From Actinomycetota bacterium (GTDB lineage Bacteria; Actinomycetota; Thermoleophilia; Solirubrobacterales; 70-9), in NCBI GenBank assembly GCA_018268675.1, contig JAFDWB010000029.1, positions 1 through 42,207 on the forward strand: 42,207 nt of DNA, read 5' to 3'. Under the pieces are notes generated by a model. The model saw only the letters and a list, made by a program, of their open reading frames with translations, had not been told where the DNA came from and ran no database searches. Position numbers and translations under genes: made by a program. Positions 8,112 through 16,087 of this stretch are shown one piece after another (position 1 is the stretch's first letter; each line of letters opens with the position of its first letter).

Positions 8112-8826
8112 GGACCACCGCGACTGGCGCCTCTCGCTCGGCGCCTACGCGCTCGGCGACCTGCCGGCGGACGAGCGCGCGGCGGTGTCCGCGCACCTCG
8201 AGGGCTGCGCCGAGTGCCGCGCCGAGCTGCGCTCGCTGGAAGGGGTGGCGGCGCTGATGGCGCTCGCCGACCCGGACCGGATCGAGGCGCCCGCGGCGAG
8301 CCCCCCCGCCGACCTCGGCGCCCGGATCGAGGCCCAGATCGCCGCCGAAGCCTCCAGGGAGAGAAGGGAGAAGCGACGGCGTCGCCTCCGGTTGGGCGCC
8401 GGCGGCGCCGTCGCCGCGGCGCTCGTCGCGGCGGTGCTCGCGATCGCGATCCTGCCCGGCGGCGGGAGCGGCGGCGGTGGGGAAAGTTCGCCCGCCCAGC
8501 AGGTCCATTTCACCTCCGTGCCGAATGGGGTCAGCATCAGCGCAACCCTCGAACCCCACGCCTTCGGCACCGAGATCCAGATGTACGTGAGCGGCATCCG
8601 CTCCGGCACCCTCTGCCGCGTCTTCCTGCGCGACGCCAGGGGTCGGACCTTCCCGGCCGGCAGCTTCCGCTATCGCTGGGGAGGCGACTCGGAGGCCGTG
8701 CTGAGCTCGGCGCTCGACCTCTCCCAAGCGGCGGAGATCGGCGTCCACGCCGGCGCTCAGACCTTCACGGCGCCGATCGGTCAGGCGACCGCGCTGGTCG
8801 GTGGGGCGGGAACCGGCTCGGCGTGA
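8101..8826 (+). CDS. Membrane-bound zinc anti-sigma factor
   Basis: The ATG at 8101 overlaps the sigma-factor gene by 11 bases and gives a 241-residue protein. The cytoplasmic N-terminus holds the zinc-finger HxxxCxxC motif, HLEGCAEC (His32, Cys36, Cys39), typical of anti-sigma domains. An Arg/Lys-rich run then leads into one transmembrane helix at about residues 95-118 ([21 protein letters not shown]). The outer part of about 115 residues looks like a beta-rich domain and contains a single Cys. It is inferred to bind and silence the upstream sigma factor until a membrane or redox signal arrives. The stop overlaps the lipoprotein start (GTGA). Confidence 0.88.
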   Translation: MRTEDHRDWRLSLGAYALGDLPADERAAVSAHLEGCAECRAELRSLEGVAALMALADPDRIEAPAASPPADLGARIEAQIAAEASRERREKRRRRLRLGAGGAVAAALVAAVLAIAILPGGGSGGGGESSPAQQVHFTSVPNGVSISATLEPHAFGTEIQMYVSGIRSGTLCRVFLRDARGRTFPAGSFRYRWGGDSEAVLSSALDLSQAAEIGVHAGAQTFTAPIGQATALVGGAGTGSA

Positions 8827-9350
8827 GCAGGCGGGGCGCGGCGGCGCTCCTGGCCGCGGCGATCCTCGGCGCGGGGGCGCTCGCCGGGTGCGGCGGCGGC
8901 TCGAGCAGCCCGGGGACGACCTCGACCGCCGCGAAGACGACCGCGGCGCCACCGGTCGCCGAACCGCCGCCGAATGCCGAAGAAGGCACCGTCTTCGTCT
9001 CGCTCGGCAGCGCCAAAGGCCTCGGCCAGGTCCTGGTCGACTCCGAAGGGCACACCCTCTACGCCTTCAGCGGCGACAGTGCCAAGGCCTCGACCTGCGA
9101 AGGGGCCTGCGCGAAGGCCTGGCCCCCGCTGCTCGACGAAAGCGGCGAACCGCAGCCGAGCAACGGCACCAGCGCCGCCCAACTCGGCACGATCACCCGC
9201 CCCGACGGCACCAAGCAGGTCACCTACGCCGGCCACCCGCTGTACACGTTCGGCGGCGACCAGCAACCGGGCCAGGCCAACGGCAACGGCAAGAGCGGCT
9301 TCGGCGGCACCTGGAGCGCGCTGAAGGCCGGCGGAGCTCCCGCGAGGTAG
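8823..9350 (+). CDS. Secreted lipoprotein with two Tyr/Trp repeats (Lipoprotein_15 type)
   Basis: This 175-residue lipoprotein starts at a GTG that shares bases with the anti-sigma stop. Its signal peptide ends in the lipobox LAGC (Cys23). After a Ser/Thr/Ala linker come two copies of the repeat seen in COG4315/PF03640 proteins. The first contains [29 protein letters not shown]; the second contains [22 protein letters not shown]. The family is common in actinobacterial sigma/anti-sigma operons, but its biochemical role is not established. Membership in this operon suggests it is a cell-surface target or sensor of the stress response. Confidence 0.88.
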   Translation: MSRRGAAALLAAAILGAGALAGCGGGSSSPGTTSTAAKTTAAPPVAEPPPNAEEGTVFVSLGSAKGLGQVLVDSEGHTLYAFSGDSAKASTCEGACAKAWPPLLDESGEPQPSNGTSAAQLGTITRPDGTKQVTYAGHPLYTFGGDQQPGQANGNGKSGFGGTWSALKAGGAPAR

Positions 9351-9392
9351 GGACGGCGGCTGGCGCGGGGCCCACTCCCGACCCGTCCCCAC

Positions 9393-9441
9393 GGTGAGTT
9401 CGCACTTCACCGCGCTATTCGCGGGTTTCTGCGAACTCACC
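9393..9441. repeat. Two-storey hairpin, family B (copy 1)
   Basis: Outer arms GGTGAGTTCGCA (9393-9404) and TGCGAACTCACC (9430-9441) pair over 12 bp. An inner stem CCGCG / CGCGG (9410-9414, 9420-9424) closes a CTATT loop. It lies between the convergent lipoprotein and acyltransferase genes. The same 47-base architecture recurs at 36435-36481 and 36495-36541, and its arm is identical over 20 bases with the ends of the IS30-like element at 14721 and 15971. Likely roles are transcription stop or a short non-autonomous mobile remnant. Confidence 0.75.
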
Positions 9442-9452
9442 CAGGTAGGGCG

Positions 9453-10079
9453 TCAGCTGGTGCGCTTGCGGTAGCTGATCACCGGCGGCGCGATCGCGCG
9501 GATCTCGGCCAGCAGGCGGGCCGCGAGCTCGCCGGGATCCTCGTCCGGGCGCGGTTGGCCGCCAGAGGGATCGAAGAAGCGGACCTTGATGTCGGGGCGG
9601 CGGGGGAATCCGGTCAGGTCGGCGGTGCCGGTGACGGCGACGCAGGCGACGTGGGCCTCGGGGACTTCGAGGGCCAGGCGGCCGACGCCGCTGCGGGCGC
9701 GCATGACTTTGCCGCGGGAGCGGGTGCCCTCGGGGAAGACCCCGACGCAGGCGCCGTCGCGCAGGGCCTCGACCGCGTTGGCGAGGGCCTGGGCGTCGCC
9801 CGCGCCGCGGACGATCGGGATCTGGCCCATGCCGTCGAGGATCGGGGCCAGGCCTCGGACGTCCCAGAGGGTCGATTTGGCGAGCGCCCGGATCATCCGC
9901 CGGCGACGCGCGGCGATGCCGATCATCACCGGGTCCCAGTGGCTGTCGTGGTTGCCGACCAGGAGCAGCGGGCCGCTCGCGGGCAGGGTCTCGACGCCGC
10001 TCGCCTCGAGGCGCGCCCAGCGGGCGACCGGGAGGTTCAGGGCCATCGCGATGCGGTACGTACGGGTGGAGTCGGGCAT
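9453..10079 (-). CDS. 1-acyl-glycerol-3-phosphate acyltransferase family (PlsC-like)
   Basis: This 208-residue enzyme of the lysophosphatidic-acid acyltransferase family transfers acyl chains to lysophospholipid-type acceptors at the membrane. The catalytic block I is NHDSHWD (NHxxxxD) and the acceptor-binding block III is FPEGTRS. The ATG at 10079 (MPDSTRTYRIAM) is preferred over a longer frame from 10127, which would run into the upstream promoter of the divergent PAS gene; no clear ribosome-binding site marks either. An internal ATG at the MALNLPV position is also possible. The acceptor specificity is unknown. Confidence 0.85.
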   Translation of the reverse strand: MPDSTRTYRIAMALNLPVARWARLEASGVETLPASGPLLLVGNHDSHWDPVMIGIAARRRRMIRALAKSTLWDVRGLAPILDGMGQIPIVRGAGDAQALANAVEALRDGACVGVFPEGTRSRGKVMRARSGVGRLALEVPEAHVACVAVTGTADLTGFPRRPDIKVRFFDPSGGQPRPDEDPGELAARLLAEIRAIAPPVISYRKRTS

Positions 10080-10149
10080 GCCGGGGGCGGAAGCGTAGTC
10101 GTTGCGGCGGTTTCCCGGAATCCGCAAATTACGGATTAGAGTGTGGTCC

Positions 10150-10596
10150 GTGTCGCAAAAGCCGCTCGAGTTGATCCTTGCGAGGAACCTGATGTCGGCG
10201 CTCTCGACCCCCGCTTTCCTCGTCGACGAGGGCGGCCTGCTGGTCTTCTACAACGACGCCGCCGGGACGCTGCTCGGCCGCGGCTACGACGAGGTCGGCC
10301 AGGTCGGCCCGCGCGAGTGGGGCGGCCTTTTCGGCCCCTACGATGGCGCCGGCGACGCGATTCCCTATGACGACCTCCCGTTGGTTCGGGCGGTGCGCGC
10401 CGGCCGTCCCGCCCACGCGAGCTTCGGCCTGCGCGCCTTCGACGGCAGGATCCACGAGGTCGAGTGCTCGGCCTTCCCGATCCTGACCGCGCGCGGCTCG
10501 CAGGGGGCGATCGCGATCCTCTGGCCGGTCGAGCCGGACCCTGCCGACGCGGTCGGCACCGCCGCCGCGGGCCGCGCGAACGGGGCGCCCGCGTGA
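10150..10596 (+). CDS. PAS-domain protein
   Basis: This is a protein of about 148 residues made of a single PAS-like sensor domain: STPAFLVDEGGLLVFYNDAAGTLLG is a typical PAS opening, and the strand IHEVECSAFPILTARGSQGAIAILWP is typical of the later PAS core. There is no kinase, cyclase or DNA-binding domain. The start is uncertain: GTG codons at 10141 and 10150 are in frame and neither has a ribosome-binding site, so translation may be leaderless. The stop overlaps the GTG of the metallo-beta-lactamase-fold gene. The protein could sense a small ligand or redox state and act through its operon partners. Confidence 0.75.
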   Translation: MSQKPLELILARNLMSALSTPAFLVDEGGLLVFYNDAAGTLLGRGYDEVGQVGPREWGGLFGPYDGAGDAIPYDDLPLVRAVRAGRPAHASFGLRAFDGRIHEVECSAFPILTARGSQGAIAILWPVEPDPADAVGTAAAGRANGAPA

Positions 10597-11507
10597 AGGT
10601 CGCCCTCTGGGGGACCCGTGGCTCGGTCCCGTCCCCCGGACCGGAGACGATCCGCTACGGCGGCAACACCTCCTGCGTCGCCGTCACCCTCGCCGACCAC
10701 TCCCTTCTCGTCCTCGACGCCGGCACCGGCATCCGCGCCCTCGGCCTCGCGCTCGCCCCCGCGCCACTCCGGGTCGACATCCTCCTCACCCACCTGCACC
10801 TCGACCACATCCAGGGCCTCGCCTTCTTCGCGCCGCTCTTCTGGCCGCAGGCCGAGATCGTCATCTGGGGGCCCGCCACCCCCGAGGCCTGCCTGCGCGA
10901 CCGGATCGCCCGCTACATCTCGGCGCCGCTCTCGCCGGTCGAGGTGCGCGAGCTGCCCTGCGAGGTCTCGTTCCGCGCCTCCCCGGCCGAGTGGGAGATC
11001 GGCTCCGCCCGGATCACCGCCGCCCCGGTCGCCCACCGCGGCCCGACCCTCGGTTACCGGATCGACGACGCCGGCGCCTCGCTCGCCTACATCCCCGACC
11101 ACGAGCCCGCGCTGGGCGTCGACCTCGACGCGCTCGAGCCGCCGTGGATCTCCGGCTTCGCCCTCGCCGCCGGCGCCGACCTGCTGATCCACGACGGCCA
11201 GTACGCCGACCGCGAGTACCCCGACCACCTCGGCTGGGGCCACTCGGCCCTCTCGCACACCCTGGCGTTCGCGCGCCGGACCGGGGCGCGGCGCACGCTC
11301 CTGTTCCACCACGACCCGCTCCACACCGACGAGTGGCTCGACGCCCACGCCGAGCGGGCCGCGGCCGCCTGGGAGGCGCTGGGCGGCGCGCCGGGGGCCG
11401 TCGACCTGGCCCGCGAGGGCGCGCGCGTGGAGCTCGCCGCCGACGCCGCCGCGGATGCGACCAAGGTCCGATCGTCCCCACCCGCCACCACCCTCGTCCG
11501 CTCGTGA
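10593..11507 (+). CDS. Metallo-beta-lactamase-fold hydrolase
   Basis: This 304-residue protein begins VKVALWGTRGSVPSPGPETI, the start typical of the MBL clade near phosphoribosyl cyclic phosphodiesterases and RNase Z-like enzymes. The metal-binding motif THLHLDHIQG gives HxHxDH at residues 67-72. Further ligands are likely in VAHRGPTLGYRI, IHDGQYADREY and LFHHDP. It probably hydrolyses a phosphodiester; the substrate is unknown. GTG start and upstream stop overlap (GTGA), and so do its own stop and the HD gene start, so three genes are translationally coupled. Confidence 0.85.
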   Translation: MKVALWGTRGSVPSPGPETIRYGGNTSCVAVTLADHSLLVLDAGTGIRALGLALAPAPLRVDILLTHLHLDHIQGLAFFAPLFWPQAEIVIWGPATPEACLRDRIARYISAPLSPVEVRELPCEVSFRASPAEWEIGSARITAAPVAHRGPTLGYRIDDAGASLAYIPDHEPALGVDLDALEPPWISGFALAAGADLLIHDGQYADREYPDHLGWGHSALSHTLAFARRTGARRTLLFHHDPLHTDEWLDAHAERAAAAWEALGGAPGAVDLAREGARVELAADAAADATKVRSSPPATTLVRS

Positions 11508-12124
11508 GCCCGATCGACACCGCCCCGATCGACCTCGCCGCGACCCGGTCGGAGCTGATCGCCGACGCCCTCGCCAAGGCGGCCGCCGACCACGCCGGGC
11601 AGGTCCGCACGGGCAGCGGCGGCCTCCCCTACATCGAGCACCCGCGGATGGTCGCGGCGACGCTCGCCGAGCGCGACTACCCGGAAGCGACCGTGGCGGC
11701 GGCGCTCCTCCACGACGTGGTCGAGGACTCCGACACCACGGTCGAGGAGCTGCGCGCCGAGTTCGGCGACCGGATCGCGGACCTGGTCGATGCCCTCTCC
11801 GACGACGAATCGATCGACTCCTTCCGCGAGCGCAAGGACGAGCACCGCGCCCGCGTCGCCCGGGTCGACGGCGACGCCCTGGCGATCTACGCCGCCGACA
11901 AGCTGGCCAACATGACGACCCTGCACGCGGCGATCGAGGCGGAAGGGATGAAGGCCGCCGACGAGTACGAGGTGCCCCTCTGGCTCAAGCTCGAAGTCTG
12001 GGAAGCCGACGCGGCCATGCTCCGCGACGAGGCGCCGCGGCTGGCGCTGATCGACCGCCTGGAGGCGGCGATCAACGATCTCGCGGCGGACCTAAGAGCG
12101 GCAGGCCCTCGTTCCGATACTTGA
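11504..12124 (+). CDS. HD-domain protein related to SpoT/RelA hydrolases
   Basis: This 206-residue protein has the (p)ppGpp-hydrolase-like HD arrangement: YIEHPRMVAATL (His46), ALLHDVVEDSDTTVEELRAEFG (His70-Asp71, Asp75) and YAADKLANM. There is no synthetase, TGS or ACT domain, so it resembles a small alarmone hydrolase. The GTG start overlaps the preceding stop by four bases (GTGA). It shares an operon with a PAS protein and an MBL-fold hydrolase. Its 3' end overlaps the convergent DUF6328 gene by 53 bases. Hydrolysis of ppGpp is inferred from the family; another nucleotide substrate is possible. Confidence 0.85.
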   Translation: MSPIDTAPIDLAATRSELIADALAKAAADHAGQVRTGSGGLPYIEHPRMVAATLAERDYPEATVAAALLHDVVEDSDTTVEELRAEFGDRIADLVDALSDDESIDSFRERKDEHRARVARVDGDALAIYAADKLANMTTLHAAIEAEGMKAADEYEVPLWLKLEVWEADAAMLRDEAPRLALIDRLEAAINDLAADLRAAGPRSDT

Positions 12125-12623
12125 GCCGGCGCCGCAGCGGCAGCACCGCCCAGAGCACGGTGAACATCAGCAGCACCGCCCCCGTCGTCACCGCCGTGGT
12201 CGCGACGGTGCCGAACAGGTAGTTGGTGATCAGCATGATCGCGCAGGTCATCGCCAGCGCCAGCGCCACCAGCCCGGCGATCGCCAGCCGGTTGGCGAGG
12301 AAGACGAGGCGGCCCTTCTGCTGGTAGCGGAAGGTGATCCGGTGGTAGGCCGAGGGCGCGATCAGCAGCGCCCCCGAGAGCGCCGTCAGCAGCAGGGTCG
12401 CGAAGTAGGCCTTCTTGTCGAAGTCGCTGACCGTGGCGAAGTGCTGCTGGAACGGGACCGCGAGGAGGAAGGCGAACAGCACCTGGACGCCGGGCAGCGC
12501 GACCCGCAGCTCCTGGAGCAGCTCGGAGAGGTTGCGGTCGAGCCGCTCGGCTTCGGTCTCGTCGCGGCCGGACGGCCGGCCCTCGGGATCGCGGTCGCCC
12601 GCCAGGCTCTGTGACGCTGACAT
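12072..12623 (-). CDS. DUF6328 family membrane protein
   Basis: This is a 183-residue protein with a polar N-terminus rich in Asp, Glu and Arg (about residues 1-40), then four hydrophobic helices in the middle (AFLLAVPFQQHF, LLTALSGALLIAPSAY, LAIAGLVALALAMTCAIML, TTGAVLLMFTVLWAVLPL), and a basic C-terminus. It matches the actinobacterial DUF6328 family; the function is unknown. The ATG at 12623 is chosen because an upstream extension in the same frame has no hydrophobic or conserved content. The C-terminal 53 bases overlap the convergent HD gene. Confidence 0.75.
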   Translation of the reverse strand: MSASQSLAGDRDPEGRPSGRDETEAERLDRNLSELLQELRVALPGVQVLFAFLLAVPFQQHFATVSDFDKKAYFATLLLTALSGALLIAPSAYHRITFRYQQKGRLVFLANRLAIAGLVALALAMTCAIMLITNYLFGTVATTAVTTGAVLLMFTVLWAVLPLRRRLKYRNEGLPLLGPPRDR

Positions 12624-12665
12624 GGGGTGAAGATATGCCCCCGGCGGGCGGCATACGATGCCGCG

Positions 12666-13346
12666 ATGGGACGGCTGGCCGTCATCCTCGGCTCCAACGC
12701 GCTCGGTCCGGGTGGCGGCGAGATCGCGGCGGCCGCGGCCGAGCACGGGGCGGCGGTCGTCCAGCGCCACGGGCCCGCCGGCGAGTTCGTCCTCCCGCAC
12801 GAGATCGACCACGCCGCCAACCTCCGCCCGCTGGCCGAGCAGGGGTGCGATCGGGTGCTGGCGATCGCCTCGGTGGGCAGCCTCCGCGCCGATCTGCCGG
12901 TCGGCAGCCTGGTCTGCCCGGACGACTTCATCGCCCTCCACGTCTCGGCCTCGATCTTCGCCGACGCCCGCGCCCACAGCGCCCCGCGCTTCGCCACCCA
13001 CTGGCGCGCCGAGCTGCTCGCTGCGTGGGCCGAAGGGGGCGAGGCGCCGGTCGACGGCGGCGTCTACTGGCAGACGATCGGGCCGCGCTTCGAGACCCCC
13101 GCCGAGGTCCGCCTGATCGCCGCGCATGCCGACGTGGTCGGGATGACGGTCGCCTCCGAGTGCGTGATCGCAGGCGAGCTGGGGCTCGAGTACGCGGCGA
13201 TCTGCGTCGTCGACAACCTCGCCAACGGGCTGGCCGAGGGCGAGCTGACCGTCGCCGAGATGGAAGCCGACCGGATCGTCAACGCCACCCGGGTGCGCGA
13301 CGGGCTCGCCGCCGTCCTCCCCCGGCTCGGCGCGGTCGGTCGTTGA
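12666..13346 (+). CDS. Purine/methylthioinosine-type nucleoside phosphorylase
   Basis: This 226-residue protein is of the MTAP/PNP phosphorylase family. Visible marks are ILGSNALGPGG, the hydrophobic stretch EFVLPHEIDHAANLRPLAEQG, IASVGSLRADLPVGSLVCPDDFIAL, YWQTIGPRFETPAEVRLI, and DVVGMTVASECVIAGELGLEYAAICVVDNLANG. It is shorter than human MTAP but near the size of bacterial methylthioinosine phosphorylases. The next gene, 28 bases downstream, is an MTA/SAH deaminase-like amidohydrolase. The likely pathway is methylthioadenosine to methylthioinosine to hypoxanthine plus methylthioribose-1-phosphate. Futalosine or general purine cleavage is an alternative. Confidence 0.8.
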   Translation: MGRLAVILGSNALGPGGGEIAAAAAEHGAAVVQRHGPAGEFVLPHEIDHAANLRPLAEQGCDRVLAIASVGSLRADLPVGSLVCPDDFIALHVSASIFADARAHSAPRFATHWRAELLAAWAEGGEAPVDGGVYWQTIGPRFETPAEVRLIAAHADVVGMTVASECVIAGELGLEYAAICVVDNLANGLAEGELTVAEMEADRIVNATRVRDGLAAVLPRLGAVGR

Positions 13347-13374
13347 GGCGGCGGGCCGCACCGCGGGGGAGCCG

Positions 13375-14619
13375 TTGAGCGGTCTCGTCGTCACCGACGC
13401 GCGCCTCGACGGTGAGCGGGTCGGCCTGCGCTGCGCCGGCGACGGGACGATCGCCGCGCTCGGCCCCGAGGTCGTCGCCGGCGCCGGGGAGGAGGCGCTC
13501 GACGCGGGCGGCGCGCTCCTCGTGCCGCCGCTCCTCAACGGCCATACCCACGCGGCGATGACGCTCTTCCGCGGCTCCGGCGGCGAGCTGCCGCTGGTGC
13601 CGTGGCTGGAGGAGCGGATCTGGCCGGTCGAGGCGCGGCTCGAGGCCGAGGATGTCTACTGGGGCGCGCGCCTCGCCTGCCTGGAGATGGTCCGCTCCGG
13701 GACGACGCGCTTCTGGGACATGTACTGGCACCCGGAGGCGACCGCGCGGGCGGTGGGCGACGCCGGGATGCGGGCGACGATCGGCGCCCCCTTCTTCGAC
13801 CGCGGCGACCCGGCGGCGACGTGGGCGGCGGCGCGCGAGGAGCTGGCGCTGCTGGAGGGCCTCGGCGGCCCGGTCTCCCCGGCGCTGGCGCCGCACGCGA
13901 TCTACACGGTCGGCGAAGAGTCGCTGCGCTTCATCGCCGAGCTCGCCGCCGAGCATGGCGTCCCGGTCCAGATCCACCTCGCCGAGACGGCCGCGGAGGT
14001 CGCCGACTGCATCGCCGCCCACGGCCGCCGCCCGGCCGCCTACCTCGATGGCCTGGGGCTGCTCGGGGAGCGCACCGTGCTGGCCCACGGCGTCTGGCTC
14101 GACGAAGACGAGTTGGCGCTGATCGCGGCGCGCGGCGCCACCGTCGTCTCCAACCCGGCCGCGAACATGAAGCTGGCGGTCGGCAAGGTCTTCCCCTGGC
14201 CGGCGGCGCGGGCGGCCGGGGTGCGGGTGGGGCTCGGCACCGACGGCGCCGGGTCCAACGACTCGCTCGACCTGCTCGCCGAACTGAAGCTCTTCGCGCT
14301 CGCCCAGCGCCACGCCGCCGCCGACGCCACCGCGATCAGGGCGGCGGACGCCTGGGCGATCGCCACCGGGGCCGCCGCGCCGCTCCTCGGCGCCACCCCG
14401 CTCGCGGTGGGCGCCCCCGCCGACTTCGTCCTGCTCGACCCCGGCGCCCCCGAGCTGGCGATCGGCGACCCGACGAACGACCTCGTCTACGCCGCCGACC
14501 GCACCGCGGTCGACACCGTCGTCGTCGCCGGCCGCGTCCTGATGCGCGGCGGCGCCCAGCCGGAGCGCGACGAAGTCGTCGCCAGGGCCGTCGAGCGCGC
14601 GGCCCGGCTCGGACTGTAG
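13375..14619 (+). CDS. Amidohydrolase, MTA/SAH deaminase-like
   Basis: This 414-residue amidohydrolase of the cytosine/adenosine deaminase superfamily (SsnA/MtaD type) starts at a TTG, with GGGGGA just upstream. Metal and catalytic motifs are complete: NGHTHAAMTLFRG (HxH), the substrate-binding HLAETAAEV, the metal His in LAHGVWLDEDEL, and LGTDGAGSNDSLDLL with the catalytic Asp. The N- and C-terminal beta-sandwich halves flank the barrel. Together with the phosphorylase upstream it most likely deaminates methylthioadenosine or S-adenosylhomocysteine. Aminodeoxyfutalosine deaminase of menaquinone synthesis is a close relative and cannot be excluded. Confidence 0.85.
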   Translation: MSGLVVTDARLDGERVGLRCAGDGTIAALGPEVVAGAGEEALDAGGALLVPPLLNGHTHAAMTLFRGSGGELPLVPWLEERIWPVEARLEAEDVYWGARLACLEMVRSGTTRFWDMYWHPEATARAVGDAGMRATIGAPFFDRGDPAATWAAAREELALLEGLGGPVSPALAPHAIYTVGEESLRFIAELAAEHGVPVQIHLAETAAEVADCIAAHGRRPAAYLDGLGLLGERTVLAHGVWLDEDELALIAARGATVVSNPAANMKLAVGKVFPWPAARAAGVRVGLGTDGAGSNDSLDLLAELKLFALAQRHAAADATAIRAADAWAIATGAAAPLLGATPLAVGAPADFVLLDPGAPELAIGDPTNDLVYAADRTAVDTVVVAGRVLMRGGAQPERDEVVARAVERAARLGL

Positions 14620-14661
14620 GCGGTCGATTCGCGGCCCGGGGCGCGCGCGGCGCCCCCCGAC

Positions 14662-14704
14662 CAGCTGTTCCTTATGCCGGAATGGTCGGCAAAAGGAACA
14701 GCTG
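14662..14704. repeat. Two-storey hairpin after the amidohydrolase gene
   Basis: Outer arms CAGCTGTTCCTT (14662-14673) and AAGGAACAGCTG (14693-14704) pair over 12 bp; inner arms TGCCG (14675-14679) and CGGCA (14687-14691) pair around a 7-base loop. It stands 42 bases beyond the amidohydrolase stop. It has the same plan as the other hairpins of the window but its own sequence. It probably ends the phosphorylase-amidohydrolase transcript. Confidence 0.7.
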
Positions 14705-14720
14705 ACGTGCTGCCTCCCCG

Positions 14721-15971
14721 GTGAGTTCGCAGAAACCCGCGGCGGCCTCAAGGGTTCAACGCAACAGCTCCTCCATCTTCTCAGCCGGCGTCGCCCAGTC
14801 CAGCGTCTCGCGCGGCCGACCGTTCAGCTCTGCCGCGATCTCGTCCAGTTCGACCTGGCTGCGAGCAGCCAGGTCGAAGCCCTTGGGCAGGTACTGGCGC
14901 AGGAGGCCGTTGGGGTTCTCGTTTCGATCCTCGCTGCCAGGGCGAGGGGGGGTCGCAGAAGTAGACGGCGACCCCGGTCTCGACGCTGAAGCGGGCGTGC
15001 GCGGCGAGCTCCTTGCCCTGGTCCCAGGTGAGCGAGAGGAGGAGGTGGGCCGGCAGCCCGCGGATACGGCCTGAGCGCCTCGGTCACATGTCCGGTGCCG
15101 CGCGCGGTCCCCAGCCGCGCCAGCATCACGTAGCCGGTCCGCCGCTCGACCAGGGTGGCGACGTAGGAGCGGCCCCCCCTTGCCGACCAGCAGGTCGCCC
15201 TCCCAGTGACCGGGGACGGCCCGCGAGTCGGCCTCCGGGGGGCGCTCGGCGATCGGCACCATGCCGTGGATCCTTCCCCGCCGCCCGGGTCCCTCGCGAC
15301 GGGGGCGCCGCCTGGTGCGGCCGCTGCGCAGGGCACGGGTGAGCTCGCGGCGCAGCTCGCCCCGGGACTGCACGTAGAGCGAGCGGTAGATCGTCTCGTG
15401 GCTGATCCGCATCTCCGGGTCGTCGGGGTGATCGACCTTCAGTCTGGCCGATATCTGCTGCGGGGACCAGCGCCGCCGCAGGCCGGCCTCGACCTCGCGG
15501 CGCAGCCGCGGGCAGCGTGAGAGCTCGTCGCCTTCGGCCGGGTCGCCCGGGCCACGGCCAGGCGCTCGGCGCCCAGGGCGCGGTAGCGCCGCCGACCGCC
15601 GCAGCGCCCGATCTCGCGGCTGACCGTGGAGGGGGCGCGCCTCGGCGCCCGCTCGCGCTCGGCGAAGGAGAGTCGCCGTCGCGGCCCGCGGGCCGGGCCC
15701 CGGGCTCGCGCCCGCGCCGCAAACCGGGCCTGCTCGCAGAGCGTAGACGGTCCGCGGCGAGCAACCGACCGCCGCGGCCACGTCGCCTGCGGACTCTCCG
15801 TCCCGGTGGCGCTCGACGATCTCCCGGCGCTCCTCGGCCGTCAGCCGTCTGCTGCGCCTCCCGGGCCTTCTCGTCCTCGACATCCATGTCTCCTCTCGGT
15901 GATCACGACGGGCCGTGTTGCGATGACCGGTGGAGACCACCCGCGCTATCCGCGGGTTTCTGCGAACTCAC
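14721..15971 (-). mobile_element. Degenerate IS30-family insertion sequence with 22-bp terminal inverted repeats
   Basis: A transposase-like region is bounded by 22-bp perfect inverted repeats at 14721-14742 and 15950-15971, the latter ending GCGAACTCAC. The overall length of 1251 bp fits IS30-family elements, which carry 20-30 bp terminal repeats. No clear 2-3 bp target duplication is visible next to the repeats (CCG on the left, AGG on the right). The repeats match the arms of the stand-alone family B hairpins at 9393, 36435 and 36495. The transposase frame is broken in several places, so the element is probably dead unless rescued in trans. Confidence 0.7.
14756..15883 (-). pseudogene. IS30-type transposase, frameshifted
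   Basis: All parts of an IS30 transposase are present but in changing frames. The N-terminal helix-turn-helix (EERREIVERHRDGESAGDVA) is in one frame. A second segment, RRLSFAERER, is in another. The first frame then resumes with DELSRCPRLRREVEAGLRRRWSPQQIS, RISHETIYRSLY and HWEGDLLVGKGG (first catalytic Asp). A shift at a run of seven C's near 15173-15179 moves RSYVATLVERRTGYVM to another frame; [14 protein letters not shown] (second Asp) and [13 protein letters not shown] follow in a third. An extra A near 14940 shifts the end, [16 protein letters not shown] (catalytic Glu region), back. At least four shifts, several at homopolymers, mean true decay or, less likely, sequencing errors. Confidence 0.8.
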
Positions 15972-15983
15972 AGGGGGGCGCTT

Positions 15984-16034
15984 CCTTCCGTGGTTAGAAA
16001 CTTCGCCCATATCGAAGTAACTAACCACGGAAGG
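15984..16034. repeat. Two-storey hairpin, family C (copy 1)
   Basis: Outer arms CCTTCCGTGGTTAG (15984-15997) and CTAACCACGGAAGG (16021-16034) pair over 14 bp. Inner arms CTTCG (16001-16005) and CGAAG (16013-16017) close a CCCATAT loop. A related copy at 36559-36599 keeps CGTGGT...GAAA and AACCACGG but has a different, still self-complementary, inner stem. It lies between the IS end and the permease promoter. Confidence 0.7.
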
Positions 16035-16087
16035 CCGGAGCGCGTCGGTCCGGGGCGCGGCGCCGAGGCAGCGGCAGCCGCTGTCCA

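Noticed and set aside
15126-15887. Open frames inside the IS30 region taken as separate genes
   Set aside because: Pieces of one transposase can be followed from frame to frame; they are better described as one pseudogene.
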